NCBI GenBank assembly: GCA_907165135.1 | Contig: OU015566.1 | Location: 10,772,157-10,836,156 of the forward strand | Length of the DNA: 64,000 bases | DNA from: Oikopleura dioica | Lineage: Eukaryota; Chordata; Appendicularia; Copelata; Oikopleuridae | Direction: 5' to 3' | Shown: positions 1 through 12,056 of the stretch, in pieces | How positions within the stretch are numbered: position 1 is the stretch's first letter | Layout of the letters: each line of letters begins with the position of its first letter | Notes under the pieces: model-generated | Told to the model about the DNA's origin: nothing | Database searches by the model: none | What the model saw: the letters and a program-made list of their open reading frames with translations, nothing else | Made by a program: the position numbers and the translations under genes

Positions 1-1074
1 TAAGCATATTGTATATTCCGAGATAATGCTACGTATTGAATAAATAAACCAGCGGGCTGGTAACTTGGTAAGTTGCGTGTTTGGGAAGAGGAAGTGTATT
101 CTAATTTAATTGGATAAGGTCAGTAATTATATTCTGCGGCAGATGAATAAGCGCGCTCGACGGCCGCACCTTGCACCAGCCGCGAAAATAACCAACCGGC
201 GGAGAACAAACGTCTCCAAGACGCGAAAAGCTCGAGGTTGGAATAATCTAATGCAGGTTGGAAAAAATGAAAATGATGAATTTCTTCTTTGCAAATCACA
301 TTTTTATGGGTCAAATTTTCAGATCAGATTTACATGTGCATATTTATTTTCATAAGTTTGTATGAGCGATGAACGATATAATATTCGATCCGTGGCTAAA
401 TTATCAGCGCAAGGTCTAATGCGATGATAACGAGTTACCGTATGCGTGAACTCAAACGAGGATCGGGGCTCATGATTATAATGAAAAATACAGTTATTAT
501 CGCTGCACGAAACTGAAATTCTTGCGATTGTTATATGATGGTTAAAAGAAAGCCAGAAAGCCTTGAAAGTATTTTTTGGCTTTCCACGCGAAAAAACCCT
601 TTATGACTATTTTTAAATACAAAACTAAACCAAACTTTACCTTTTTGAAGAAAAGCGATCGACAGGGCTGTGAATTTCATCGTTGGACTTTTTGACTTAG
701 CTTCTTCTCTAGTACTTCGACGATAATGTACTGAATGACTTGCTCGATGACGATCGCGAACGCTCATTCCGCGCGCGTGCGCCTTGCTCCTTGCGGCTTA
801 CTGGCGCCACCGCGCGCAGCGGCGAAGCGCCATCTCGTATCATTCAGATTTGAGGATTCGGAAGTGTTATGAAATCTTTGAAAGGCGTAAAAAATGGAGT
901 CAAACAAGAGTAATGGACGAACAAAATGCTCAAAAAATCATTTAATCTCATCTTGAAGATCAGCGGAGAACTTGTTGTTCTCTCCAGAATCTCTAGAAGG
1001 AATGCTGTTATTGGGAATTTTGGCATTTTTCTTGCACTCATTCTTAGTTAGAGAGAACAACAAGGATCGTCAAC
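1..1074. other. 5' flank, no gene recognised
   Basis: No convincing coding region is seen; the short open frames here have no family resemblance and no splice support. A strongly GC-rich patch at about 765-835, rich in CG dinucleotides, contrasts with the AT-rich surroundings and could be part of the promoter of the gene starting at 1075. The first 700 bases could hold the 3' untranslated region of a gene outside the window. Confidence 0.4.
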
Positions 1075-2104
1075 ATGGGCCAACTCTTTTCGCAATGCAA
1101 AAAGTCTGACCCCAGTTTGGGTAAGTAATTGATTAGTACCCCTGACAGACGACTAACTGTATTTCAGATGAAACTATCGAAGAAAACAAAGGTGAAGAAA
1201 ACCGAGTTCTTTTCTCTGAACAATTCGTCTCCTCTAAAAAGAAAGACAAAATTATGCGTCGAGGTATTAGCCTCTCATAGCTTTACTGAAGTCATTTTAC
1301 TTTTTAGAAAGACATCAAATTTTAAGAATTTCTGCTCACGTATCGAAGCACCTGAAATTTCAGCTTATCAATTTTCGATAAAGGCGGAAGACCTATTTTT
1401 GATGAAAAGGACATTCCGGATTAATTTTGCTTTAGGTTGCACAAAGAAAAAAGTAAAATTAAAAGAAATTTTCAGCGACTGGAGCTGGCGGACTTTTGGG
1501 AAAGACCCCACAGGTTGAAGATACAACTGATGAACTACCACTTGAAGAGAACCTTGCTGAAGGTAAGCTCCTTTTTTGATACAGTTACTATTTGAACTTT
1601 CAGCCGAGAAAAACGCGAATGAAAATATCAATCCTCAAGAAGAACCACGAGCTCTCTCGCCAACTCCCGCTGGTGGCAAGGTCTCTGCTGAAGAAATCGC
1701 CGCTTCAGAGGAACAACAGGTCGAAGCTGCTACTGAAGAACAACAGGCTGAAGCCGCTACTGAAGAGCAGCAGACTGAAGCTGCTTCCTCTGAGGAAACT
1801 CAAGGTAGCGAGATCCGGACTTGTTTCTGTCTCAAAAACAATTATTCTAGAAGCTGCTGAAGAAGCCGCCGTTGAGGAAGCAACTGAACAAGCGGCCGAG
1901 GAGGAAACCGCTGCTGAAGCTGTCGCTGAAGAAGCCGCTCCCGCCGAGGAAGCTGCCACCGAAGAGACTGCTCAGGAAGCTGAAACCGACGCCCCAGCTG
2001 AGGTCACCGAAGCCGCCGCTGAGGAAGCTGCTGAAGAGGCCGCCGTTGAAGAAACCGCTGCCGAAGCTGAAACCGCTGTCGAGCCAGCTGAGTCCCAGGA
2101 TTAA
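1075..2104 (+). CDS. Myristoylated Ala/Glu-rich acidic protein, BASP1/MARCKS-like
   Basis: Five exons (1075-1120, 1168-1263, 1476-1562, 1604-1804, 1851-2104) join in one frame to give about 227 residues. The N terminus MGQLFSQCKK has Gly2 for N-myristoylation and Cys8 as a possible palmitoylation site. A short basic stretch follows (KKKDK then MRR, around residues 40-47). From about residue 76 the protein is almost wholly Ala, Glu, Thr and Gln with EEAA and AATEEQQ repeats. This layout is that of BASP1/CAP-23, GAP-43 and MARCKS proteins, which bind the inner plasma membrane, PIP2 and actin regulators. Sequence identity cannot be judged because low-complexity tails align poorly. The intron at 1264-1475 (212 bp) is long for this locus and could hide a small exon. 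A polyadenylation signal lies at 2156-2161. Family assignment is inference; that the gene is real is well supported by codon-phase continuity. Confidence 0.65.
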
Positions 2105-3189
2105 AAAAACTACAACCTGTCCTGCTTTCGCTAATGTATTCAATAATTTATTGACAATAAATCTAACTCAACCAAACAAAGGCACACAATTTTAATTTTG
2201 CTTTCACTCGAGGTGGGAACAAGATTGCATTATGTCTTGTCGAAACTTTTTATATTTTTTTATTGGCAAAGTATCATTATAAAGCAAAATTTTCATTTTT
2301 ATTCTCTTCCATGTTATCGCTGTAAGATAACATCTACCATGACAGGTACCATGGAAATCATTATGAGCAGGGGATAGTATTAGCTTCAATTTATCTACGC
2401 TTTGCCGAAAGGATAGATATATTTTTTTGTTTCTGTCAAAGTTGAGCTTTTATTGGCAAAATTGGCACTTAGAGAACAAAAAGCAAAGAGTGAAATAATA
2501 TGAATTGGTAAATACAGATATTGATGAAGAAATGCTTTGGAATCAAAATAAAATAGAACTTATTTGTCACGGCAAAAATATAAATCAAAGCAAAAGAAAT
2601 AAAACTTTAGGTAACTTGTTCTCTAAAAAATGGATAAATACTTGAACTACACGCTTTTGGGTAAAGATTGTTTAAATGCAAGTGAGTTATTATTTGCGGA
2701 ATATTTTTTGTCTCTTTTCATAAATCATTTGAATAGCCATCAGGGAGAAAGATATTCGGCGAGTTATTCTCTTCCTGGGCGAGTTCAGCTCGGAAGTATT
2801 CGATCGTTTTCGTCAAGCCTTAAAAAACCATAAGATTTAAAACCACTGGAATAAACGGATATAAATTTTGTGTAGTCAGAGTTAACGTTCAAACGTCTCA
2901 AGGAAGAAACACACATGTTCCGCATCGCAATGAATTTCATTGATTAGAAAGCATGTTCAAAAAACTGAGAGCGTTCTCCTCAAGAGGGAAGTGCGTCAAA
3001 CAGAACAAGGAGTTATCAAACCAATAGAAAAAAATCATAACAGATGTTAGCCTAGGGCCTAGGCTACCACCAAGAAATTCATGATCACTGATCAAAACTA
3101 GAAAATACCTCATTAAATTAACCTCCAATTATGATTTAGTCAACCACTGATTGACAATCAGACAAATTTGTAATTTTTATTCACGCAGA
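2105..3189. other. Convergent intergenic region with two polyA signals
   Basis: The plus-strand gene upstream ends with AATAAA at 2156-2161. On the minus strand, AATAAA (TTTATT on plus at 3176-3181) serves the UXS1 gene. The rest is AT-rich with no open frame I can tie to a family; an open frame at 2630-2833 has no splice or family support. Confidence 0.5.
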
Positions 3190-4691
3190 TTATTTCACAC
3201 GCACGAAACATGGGGCGTTTTCCTTCAAATTTCTCGTGACATAATTAACAATTACTGACATGTTCATCTCCTACCTTCTTTGAGTGGCATCTTAGGCCGC
3301 CAGCCAAAGCCCTTGAAGGCCTTCTCGATGTCTGGTTTTCTCCTTTGTGGATCATCCTCTGTCGCTGGATGGTGGACAATCTTGGAGCTCGTTGGACCGA
3401 CCATGTCTTTAATGATAGTTGCGAATTCTTCGATCGTATGCTCGTCCGGATTGCCAACATTGACAGGTGACGTGATATCTGCACGGGAAGTACTGATTAA
3501 TCACTGTAAGACGTGGTGGAACATACCTGAGTTCATAAGACCGATGAGCCCGTCAACTAGGTCATCGACGTATTGAAAGCTTCGCGTCTGTTTCCCGTCC
3601 CCGTAAATTGTAATGTCTAGATTTTGAAGCGCTTGAAGAATGAAATTGGAAACTACTCGACCATCTTCCATGTGCATCCGTGGTCTAAATGATTGCAAAG
3701 CAAAATCGATCAATACAGTCGAGCTACCCGTAAGTATTGAAAATTCTAGCAACTCTGACGTCCACGCCCTCTTGTTTTTTATATGCATAGCACATCGTTT
3801 CAGCCACTCGTTTTCCCTCGTCGTAGCATGCTCTGGGCCCGATCGGATTAACATGGCCCCAGTAGTTTTCGTTCTGCGGGTGCTCTTCCGGGTCGCCATA
3901 AATCTCAGAAGTCGACGCTATTAATTTAGATTATTAGTTTCGTCAGTGCTATTAAACGTTGGTAATTGCCGAATATGCACCTAACAATAGCCGCCCGTCA
4001 ACTCGTTTCGCCAGGCCAAGCATATTTAGCGTCCCAATCGAGCTCGTTTTGATCGTCTTTATCGGATTGAACATATAGTGAGGAGGTGAAGCGGGACAGG
4101 CTACAAAAGACAGTCTTTTTAAGAAAGGAAGCCACCATTACCGAGGTGATAAATCTGGTCTACTTCGATGTAAAGCGGCTCCACGACATCGTGGTGGATC
4201 AGCTCGAAATTTTCATGCGTCAGCCAATGCTCAACGTTTCTTTTTCGTCCCGTAAAGAAATTATCCACAACGATGACTTCATGTCCCTGGATCATCAGTT
4301 TGTCAACGAGATGGGATCCTACAAAGCCAGCGCCTCCAGTAACGAGGATTCGTTTGCGCTTTCCCTCTGGAAGGAACTAAAACCGGCCGTCAAGAAAGCA
4401 GAAGAAATGGGTCAGAGGTACCTTGACAGCTGGGTGCTGAATTTTCGCCTTTTTCTCAAGCGCCTGGAGCCGTTTCTTGAGCTCGGAAACCTCATCCCTT
4501 CCAGTCATAAGAATGCCATCGACCTATAAAACACCCATATGATTGTTTCTCTCCTTGGATTCTTTACCAATAATTACATTTTTTGTGTTTTCTCGTGCTA
4601 TCGAGGCGATTTCTCTACAAGTGACCATGGCGATCAGAGCCAGGCCTCCGAAGAGGATCAGATTTCGCAAGGACCAGTAGTAGTTTCTCAT
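3190..4691 (-). CDS. UXS1: UDP-glucuronate decarboxylase (UDP-xylose synthase)
   Basis: Converts UDP-glucuronate to UDP-xylose, the donor for glycosaminoglycan linker synthesis, as a Golgi type II membrane enzyme. Exons on the minus strand: 4578-4691, 4422-4523, 4142-4376, 3981-4100, 3728-3917, 3527-3684, and a last one ending near 3264 or 3190. A hydrophobic anchor ([14 protein letters not shown]) lies near residue 11. The NAD-binding motif [10 protein letters not shown] is followed by [11 protein letters not shown], then [13 protein letters not shown], the catalytic ACYDEGKR (YxxxK), [17 protein letters not shown] and [10 protein letters not shown], all family hallmarks of this short-chain dehydrogenase-like enzyme. 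The C terminus is uncertain. The exon runs into a TGA at 3264-3266 right after PLKEGRR, giving about 377 residues. A second frame, down to a TAA at 3190-3192, encodes [11 protein letters not shown], which resembles the normal UXS1 tail. Confidence 0.93.
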
Positions 4692-5054
4692 CTCAGCTTA
4701 GTGATCAAGATATAGGGATGATCAGAAGCAGCATGGACTACTAAACCGGGTCTCTCTGAATCAATGCTTTAACGATAGGACCCGCATTTAACGCCGCGGG
4801 CAAGATCGATTCATTATTTCTAAGCGTAAAATTAAGCTTATAGTAAATCGCTTACAACATTTGCGTAGTTTCTCGCGTTCAAATTTAACCTGCAGAATCA
4901 ACGAAACAAATTAACTACACTTGAAGCTGAAATCACGCAGCGCAAGAGCATAACAGATGGTTTTTTGAATAAGATTTTATTCTTAGAAAAATAAGAAAAT
5001 CGAAAAAAGTAGAAAAATAAAAAGATCGAAATTAATTGTACAGAAAATGGTTGC
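4692..5054. other. Spacer between FBF1 3' end and UXS1 start
   Basis: Both flanking genes are on the minus strand, so this holds the FBF1 3' end and the UXS1 promoter. AATAAA for FBF1 is seen as TTTATT at 4976-4981. The spacing of 363 bp is too long for a typical larvacean operon junction. No gene is seen. Confidence 0.5.
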
Positions 5055-7832
5055 TCAGAATTGAACAGGCTTGAGAAGATCAGCGTTTTGTGCTAGAATC
5101 GTCTTCATGGGATCGTCGAGTAAGAGGTCGTTGACCCGTAGTGATTCGTTGAAGTTGATTCCTGGCTCGTGGAAGTTGAAAGCTGCTGGGGGTGGAGCAG
5201 TTTCGCGGTGAAGGGTTTCGATTGCTCGACGCTCCTGAAAAAGGTCTAAAAGAAGATTTGGGATGAAGATTGTTGAACCTGTTGAAGAAGAACGCGCTCG
5301 CTATGGAGATTTTGCAACGCTTGTTCCGCTTGTCGCATTTTATCGTTCGCCCTCGCTTCGATTCGTTTCGCTGCTTCTAGTGCGGTTCTGCCCTCGGCAG
5401 TGTCCGAAATAAAGTCCGAGTAGCGTTTCTGATCAGAACTTATCAAGATTTCTCTAATGAAGATTTCTTACTTTGATTTCATCTTCCTCTCGTCGGATAG
5501 AAGCCTTTAGTCTCGTGATTTCCTCGCGTTCCAGCTTCAGCGAGCGCTTTTCATGCGTGACTTCCTCTTTTGCTTCTACGAGTTGTTTCTCTCGCAGCTC
5601 GATCTCCCGTAATCCGGCTTTCGTTGAAGCCGCGGCGGCTAAAAATGAGTAAATTGAAGACAACGAGGAAGTAGCCTACCAGCAGCCTGCCTTAGATTCT
5701 CTTCATATTTCATAAAAGCATCCGGCTTGAGCGAATTGAAAATGGAGTTCTTGGCGTTTTGAAGCTCGGCCCACTCTTCGTGGACTTTTTGCTTCATTTC
5801 TGCCACTTTGTGGATTTGCTTTTGATGATCGTCCAGCAGCGTGTTTCTGTATTTGATGTTTTCGTGAGTCTTCTGTTGGATTTCTTGCTCGAGTTGAATT
5901 TTATTCTGAAATGGTTAAAAATGCTCTTGAAGGAATATTTTACCTCTTCTAATATTCTACGTTCAGTTTCGATTCTTTGAATTTCTGCTTCAAGCCTGAG
6001 TCGCTCATTGGAACTCATCTCTTTTTGCTCTCGATTGTATTTCATCATTTCTTGCACCATTACAGTAAACCTCTCTCGTTCTGCGGCAAAGTTTTTCCTC
6101 TCCGCAGCAATAACTGCCTTGAGCGCGCTCATCTCGTGAATGATTCCGGAATGGTCTGATGCTTTTGTAGTTTCTTCTTCGACTCGAATCGCGATTTCTT
6201 TGAGGGACTGAGTCGCTACTGTGACAGAGGCTAAAAGGTCTTTGACATCACGGGTAGTTTCCGTGGCAGTTTTGTAAGCTTGGAGCTCTTCGTCATGCAT
6301 TTTTCGTATTCTTGCAATTTGTGATTCCTACCAAAGAAAATCAGCAAAAGAATAGAATAAAAAAAGCCTACCTGTTCATCTCTCATCATACTCGACGCCT
6401 CCATATGCGCTTGTTTCATCCTATTTACATGTGCCTGGTGATCAACAAATGCTTCATCTAGCCTCTTCTGACATCTCTGCGCCTCATTCAACTTTTCCTG
6501 CTGAGCGAAGTTCGCTTCTTGTCGTGCCAAATTAAGCTCCTTCGAAAGCCGGTCATTGTTTCCGACATTATTCGAGGAAAGCTCATGCAGCTGGGCGTCT
6601 TTGACGCTGAGTGCGCTTTTCAGTTGTTGAATTTCGATGCGAAGGGAGTTAAGCTCTTCGAGGTGGGATTCTGAGACTTGTTGAGCGGCAGAGGTAGTTT
6701 GGACGGCGGGATAGTTTGACACAGGAGTTGGAATGAAAGATGGCTTTTGACTGGGCGACTTCTCCGGCGGCGGGGATGGAGGATTGGAAACTTGAGGCGA
6801 TGCTTCGATTATCGGCGTGGGTCTTTTCGTCTCTTGAGATGAAGCCTTCTTTTTCGGCTTTATGAACATATTGAACGTATCGTCGTCAGTATCACCGTCT
6901 CCGTTTTCGCTCCTGCCAAGACTCACGGGCTCGGAAACCGCTCTTTTAGGCCTTTCGGCGGTTGTTTCTTCAGGCTTTTTGGTTCCAAGCAAATCGGCTA
7001 AAAACGATTCATCATGTGACTCCTGTGGTGGAGACGCTGCTCTGGTTGACGATTTCTTTGCTGGTGGCTTTTGAATTGAAATTGAAGATTCAGAAATATC
7101 GATGTCAGAGAAGCCTGGTACAGAAGTGGCGCTAGCGAAGATATCTTCATTTGATTTCGAGGAATTAACTTTTTCTGGCTTCTTCACCGATGTGTCTGAC
7201 ATCTTTCCTGTAGAAGAAACGGAGCTTTTGGAGGCGACTGGCTGCATTTTTCGGGGCTCAGGTGGGGCTTCTGATGGCTCAGACTTTAACAAGTCGTCAT
7301 CGTCGGTAAACTCGAATTCAGGCATGGAAGTTGACGGTTTCTCAATTTTTTTCGCAGAAGATGCTGCATGAAAATTTGGAGCCGAGACGCTGTCAGAAAA
7401 CTCGAACTCTTTTTCCGTTGATGGTGATTTGGCCTTTTCCTGCTTTTTCGAGACTGCAGATGTATTGCTCGATTTAGTAAATGGTGCTAGCAACTCATCC
7501 AAGTTATCGTCGCTTTCGTCGAGATTAAAGTCAAATTTTGGCTTCTCGGCAACTGTTGGTTTTTCTTGCTCTGGCGCTGGAATATGCTGAGCCGATGTTG
7601 TCTTTAAAATGCCGCCAGTTTTTGTTGTAGACGAAGTGGGCCCTTCTTGACCTGTGAAAGAAACTTTCTTCCCTGGAGCAGGCGCGCTAGTTGTTTGTGT
7701 CAATTTTTTATCACTAGCTCCCAGGCCACCGAAAAGAGCATCGTCCATCTCATCTACTCCTCCCGTAACGACGGGCAATGCATCGGAACTATGCCAAGAT
7801 GAATCATCATTATCAGAATCGGAAAAGTCCAT
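5055..7832 (-). CDS. FBF1: Fas-binding factor 1 homologue, ciliary transition-fibre protein
   Basis: FBF1 sits on the distal appendages/transition fibres of the basal body and gates entry of cargo into cilia. Six exons (6372-7832, 5944-6327, 5680-5905, 5472-5638, 5279-5428, 5055-5234) sum to 856 codons in one frame. Residues 1-380 are acidic, Ser/Pro-rich and disordered, with GKKVSF and GGILKT motifs; from about 390 to the end lies a nearly continuous coiled coil rich in Glu, Gln, Arg and Lys. The order of coiled-coil blocks follows vertebrate FBF1 as I remember it: a Thr/Ser-rich SLKEIAIRVEEE block, then AAERERF, then a LREIELREKQL block and a YSDFISDTAEGRTALEAA block. All introns are canonical and 37-46 bp. 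The main alternative is another basal-body coiled-coil protein. Confidence 0.72.
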
Positions 7833-8210
7833 TCCTAGAAAAAAAATTTTAGTTACGAAAGTTCATAAAATCCTATACATGTATTCAATTTTAATTTGAG
7901 GACAGTGACAAAGCGTTAATTGTTAAATGAGGTACAGAATGGAATCAAAAAATATTTCATCGGTTAGAGACAATGTTGAACTTGAAAAGGCATAAAAATG
8001 TTTAAAATTCTATAATTCTTCTTTTGCATAGTTGAAATTCAATAATTGAACAATAAGTTGACATGTATGAGTTGAACATAATGAAAATAAAAACGAGGCT
8101 AATTAGGAAAAAATTTTGCGATTGGAATAAATGGAGGTGAGGAGGATGTTTGAATAAAAAATGACTGCTCGGCAGTATAGCAAGTTCGGAAGTTGAGTAT
8201 TTTTATGCTT
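7833..8210. other. Spacer between LEM-protein 3' end and FBF1 start
   Basis: AT-rich DNA of 378 bp between two minus-strand genes, holding the LEM-gene 3' untranslated region and the FBF1 promoter. No open frame of interest. Confidence 0.5.
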
Positions 8211-10929
8211 CTAAGCGATGATGGTGGTCTTTCTGGCACTATTTTTGAAGCGGCGATGATAGACATCAAGCTTGACGTATTTTATTTGAATGAGCTGTCG
8301 TTTGTACCAGTAGGCTCGGATTCGATCGTATACTGAAAAATATTGTTGACATGTTCAAAATTGAAGGTGTACCTTCTCCAGCTTTCTCAGTGCTGGAGCA
8401 CTTGACATAGACAGTTCCATCGCTTGGAACCATGTCAATGTCGACCACTCCGTTGATACCGTCGCACCACTTGATCAGGGTCTCCTTTATTTCTTCATGC
8501 TCTTTAGGGTTGAAGTCTTTCTGAGCTAGCATGTTTCGAATCTTCAGACATTCCGCTAAAAATAAGGCTTGAATAAACTTTTTTTTTGTCAAATAACCGA
8601 GAGGAGCAGCTCGCGAAGTGGTCTCATCGTGCGCTTTGATTGATTGATCAATCCACGCCCAGTATTCTCCCTCTTCGCCGTTGACAACTTTCTGCTCCGT
8701 TCGGAGCCGACTATCCCGCTTGATGGAATTCACAGCCTGTGGCCAAAGCTTTCCGAGAGTTACGTCTCCCATGGGGATGATTTGGTCGCGGATGCGCTCG
8801 ACTGACATTCCTGTACTTCCATGACTATAAAGAGAGAGTTTTACTTTCATCAAGAAAAGAAAGCGTTACCGAGCAGAATGATTCTGAAGACAGTCGATAA
8901 TCTCTCGCACAACTTGCTGGATCTCTATTTCGTTCTTTCTCCTCTTAGCTGCCACCTTAGGAAGATAGTGATTGCGATTGAATTTCAGGACATACCATGT
9001 TCATGAAATAGGACAAAATCATCGATAGCACGCAGATGACAGTAGCGACTCGGATTTTGAAATAGTTCTCTGAGAGAAATTTAACACCCCCACAGGAGAA
9101 ACCAAGATCGATCTTGGCATCATCGTTGAGGCTCACAAATCCATCTTCGCTTCTGATACAAATGTTAGCTGTGTTTAGCATCAAAGTCTTTGTCTTACAT
9201 TTTGAGGTAGTTAGCGATGTTTTCATTTGTCATTATTTCATTAGTTATTTCCTTGTTGATTTCATCGCCAAAATTGAGCGAGGCGAGTGGGGTCAACTTG
9301 GAGACATCACGCGGGCCTAGAATTGTGAATAAATCTTGTATCTTTTTTTAAGAATTTACCAGTGACGATATTCGTAAAATCGCAGACGGCTGTTCGAGTA
9401 TCGTACTCGACTTGATTGAAAAGATCAACGAGCTTGGACTTGATGCTTTCGCCGATTTCGGTCGTTTCCATGGGGGTTTGATCGACAAAATCAACCTCGT
9501 CTGAAACACTGGGGAGAATGGTGATACCAGCCTTGAAGCAATAGATGCCGACGATAAAGCAGAAGCCTCCAAGGGCTAGAATAAAAGCTCATCATTGAAA
9601 CCACGTTGCGTTATTTACCGATAAAGGGGAGATATTGCGAGAAGCGGATCGCAAATGTATCCTCAACGGGTTCATTTGGCTGAGGGAGACGAGATTTTTC
9701 AGTTCGTTGACGCTTCTCAGGAGGCTGAGGTGTCGCTTGCGTGAGGATTGAGGCATGTCGATTAGGTGGAGGAGGGCTTCGGTGACTGCTTGGCTGAGGA
9801 ACAGGAAGGACTCCTTCGTCGCTGCGCCGTTTGACGGAAGAAACTGGACGGGGAGGAGTTCTGGAAAAAGGATCAAATAATGAAGATTATTCTTGAAATA
9901 CCTTTTTACATTTCTAGGTCGGACAACGGGCGACACGTAGTTAGAGGTTGACTCAGTCGCTATTCAAAGTTTTACTGATCATCCAAACGGATAAAGCAAA
10001 CTTACCAAGAGGTGAAATTTTAGAGGTAGTTTGTTTGAGAGGTGATTCGGAATAGTCCACCACTGGCTTTGTATTTCGCTCTCTAAGAGGAGTTCTACAA
10101 CTTGGTCAAAGAACACCAACATCGATTTATTACTCACCTTGATGGAGCTTTTTCTGGCGTCTCAAGCAACGTAGATGATTCGAGACAAGATGTGCCCATA
10201 TCGACCATGGGCGGAAGTGGCTCCTCATCTTCAGAAGATGAAAAGTGTTCGATGACCTGCGGTTCTGGCCGGTAAACCTCTTGAACTGCATTTTTCTTTG
10301 GAGATTTTTTGGGAGATTTTCGCACGAGCACTTTTTGCGCCTGGCGCTCCTGTCTGTAGTCACTTCGAGCCTCGAGAAAATGTCAGGATAAAAATCTCTT
10401 AGAGAGAACTTACAGGTTCGTCGTCAGTACTAAACTCAAGCAAGGATGAAGATTGAGTGGATTCTCCCTGCGCCTCGCGGATCTTCTTGTGGTAGACCTT
10501 TCTCGTCTGTGGATTGACCGGGCCATGACGAATTCCGTAGAAGCGGAGAACTTTGATGATTTCTAAAGAATCTGATCAAAACAGGTACTGTGACCAAATA
10601 CAACCTTCATTCGAAAGACTGGCCGGATCAGCCATGTTGATGTCCTCGTTTTCGGTCATAGTCTTCGGCTTTTTAAATATGGTCTCAGGTTCTGCCTCTG
10701 GCTCATCATCTTCATCTCCGCTAGAGTCTTCGACCACGAACTGCTGCTGACTTCGCGTTTTGGAAGTCGTTTTTTCAAAGAACGATTTTTGTGGCGCGCT
10801 CTTTGGAGTGCCTCTCGCAGCTCTGAGCTTCTCAATCTTTTTAATGTAGATCTTTCGCGTAGTAGCAGTAAGAGGTCCGCATTTTTCGCCTAACTCCTTC
10901 AGCTGCGCTCGGATTTCCGCATCATCCAT
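8211..10929 (-). CDS. LEMD3: LEM-domain inner nuclear membrane protein, MAN1/LEM2 type, with two LEM motifs
   Basis: Thirteen exons (10605-10929, 10414-10562, 10138-10370, 10006-10094, 9902-9959, 9619-9860, 9360-9575, 9199-9316, 8996-9152, 8870-8955, 8598-8824, 8373-8555, 8211-8332) sum to 735 codons in frame. A LEM domain is at residues 1-40 (LTATTRKIYIKKIEKL) and a second LEM-like motif at about 109-140 (YGIRHGPVNPQTRKVYHKKI). A Ser/Pro-rich linker leads to the first membrane segment (YLPFIALGGFCFIVGIYCF), a lumenal loop, and the second (VATVICVLSMILSYFM). The C-terminal winged-helix part includes AECLKIRNML. It ends in an RRM/UHM-like end with GTVYVKCSS and IQIKYVKLDVYHRRF, as in MAN1. Family members bind BAF and, in MAN1, R-SMADs. 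The C-terminal RRM favours MAN1 over LEM2, though the protein is shorter than human MAN1. Confidence 0.85.
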
Positions 10930-11170
10930 TTTTCTGAACGCAAAGATGCTACTTTCTATACTAAAGTTGCGAAATTTGCTCTGATTGAATCTGACTTGCC
11001 GATAGAGAAGAATCAGGAAGGGAAAAGTTTCTCCGAAATGGGGCGAATTTATTGTTTATTGTGAGCAATTATACAGTAAAATAGCTAAACTGCAGTTGCT
11101 CAATAAATAGAGAGTTGAACTTATGTTCAGGCTTCTTATGAAAACAGGGAATTTGAGGAGAATGTTCTTT

Positions 11171-11520
11171 TTAGTCTTCGAATCGGTGGATACCGTAGGA
11201 TTTCCATGCCTTCTGGTGTCGCCAGATCTTAAATTCGGTTTGTTACTTGACGGCCTCAAAAGCTCTTCTGTTACCTGGAAGTTCTGACCGCAAGTGGTCA
11301 TGGGGATCTTGTAGACCATGAATGGGGCGATCATCATCATGGCGACCTGACCGTACCAGCCGAAGTTCTTGACTCGCATGGCTCCTCGGTCTGAAAGGGG
11401 GCATTCAAAGGGATTAAAGGTAATGAAGATCTTACTGGTGGCAACATTGTAGTTGGATTGCCAGGAGAACTCCATGAGAGATCGTCGAGCGAGGGTGGGG
11501 CGGGCGAGTTTCGACAACAT
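11171..11520 (-). CDS. Small single-pass protein with mitochondrial-type presequence
   Basis: Three exons (11436-11520, 11275-11390, 11171-11227) sum to 86 codons in frame. The N terminus MLSKLARPTLARRSLMEF is rich in Arg and Leu without acids, like a mitochondrial targeting sequence. One hydrophobic segment (GQVAMMMIAPFMVYKIPM) follows at about residues 41-58, and the C terminus ends KSYGIHRFED. The size and layout fit an accessory subunit of a respiratory-chain complex or of ATP synthase, but I recognise no specific family. The ATG is the first in the frame, and its promoter region is shared head-to-head with IPO13. Confidence 0.6.
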
Positions 11521-12056
11521 TCTATCACAGAGAAACGTTAAAGTTGAATTCCTGAAAAACATTTAAAGAAAGAAAAGAAAGACGGGATATTACAGATACG
11601 CTAAAGAAAAATCTTCAAATTCCTGAAGATTCGATAAATATAATTTTAAAATTTTGATGTTTTAGGAAACTAAAGCTCTCACTATCGATCGAAAATCGAT
11701 AAAACTTGAAGGAAAAGCCAAAATTTCCAATTTTTTCGCCGAAGAGTTTCTCCAAAAACATTCTCTTCCCTTCGTTTTTCAAAAATACACACCATAAATG
11801 AATCTAGAGACACTCTAAAACAGTGAAATAATTGCGATCGAAAAGCGCGAGCGCAGCGGCGCAGAATTCTGATTGGCCGATCCCCAAATAGCCTCGAAAA
11901 TTCGTCAATCGCGCAGAAAGTGATTTTTTCCTCTCGAATTCTAGAAATTCCATGGCGTATTCTGTAAAATAACCACGTCGATTAATTTTACGTTCATAAT
12001 TATTTTAACTAAAATGCTAATTATCTTAGATCGGAAAAATTGGTAATGAAAAATAA
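11521..12056. promoter_or_regulatory. Head-to-head promoter region of the small mitochondrial-type gene and IPO13
   Basis: The two genes start 536 bp apart on opposite strands. A GC-rich block with an inverted CCAAT box (GATTGGCC at about 11870-11877) sits roughly midway, which suits a shared bidirectional promoter. An AG at about 12030, after TTATCTT and 27 bases before the IPO13 ATG, could be a trans-splice acceptor. Regulatory function is inferred from position and motif only. Confidence 0.4.

Noticed and set aside
3190-11520. Four minus-strand genes as one operon
   Set aside because: Gaps of about 240-380 bp, with polyadenylation signals seen for two of the four genes, do not look like larvacean operon junctions.
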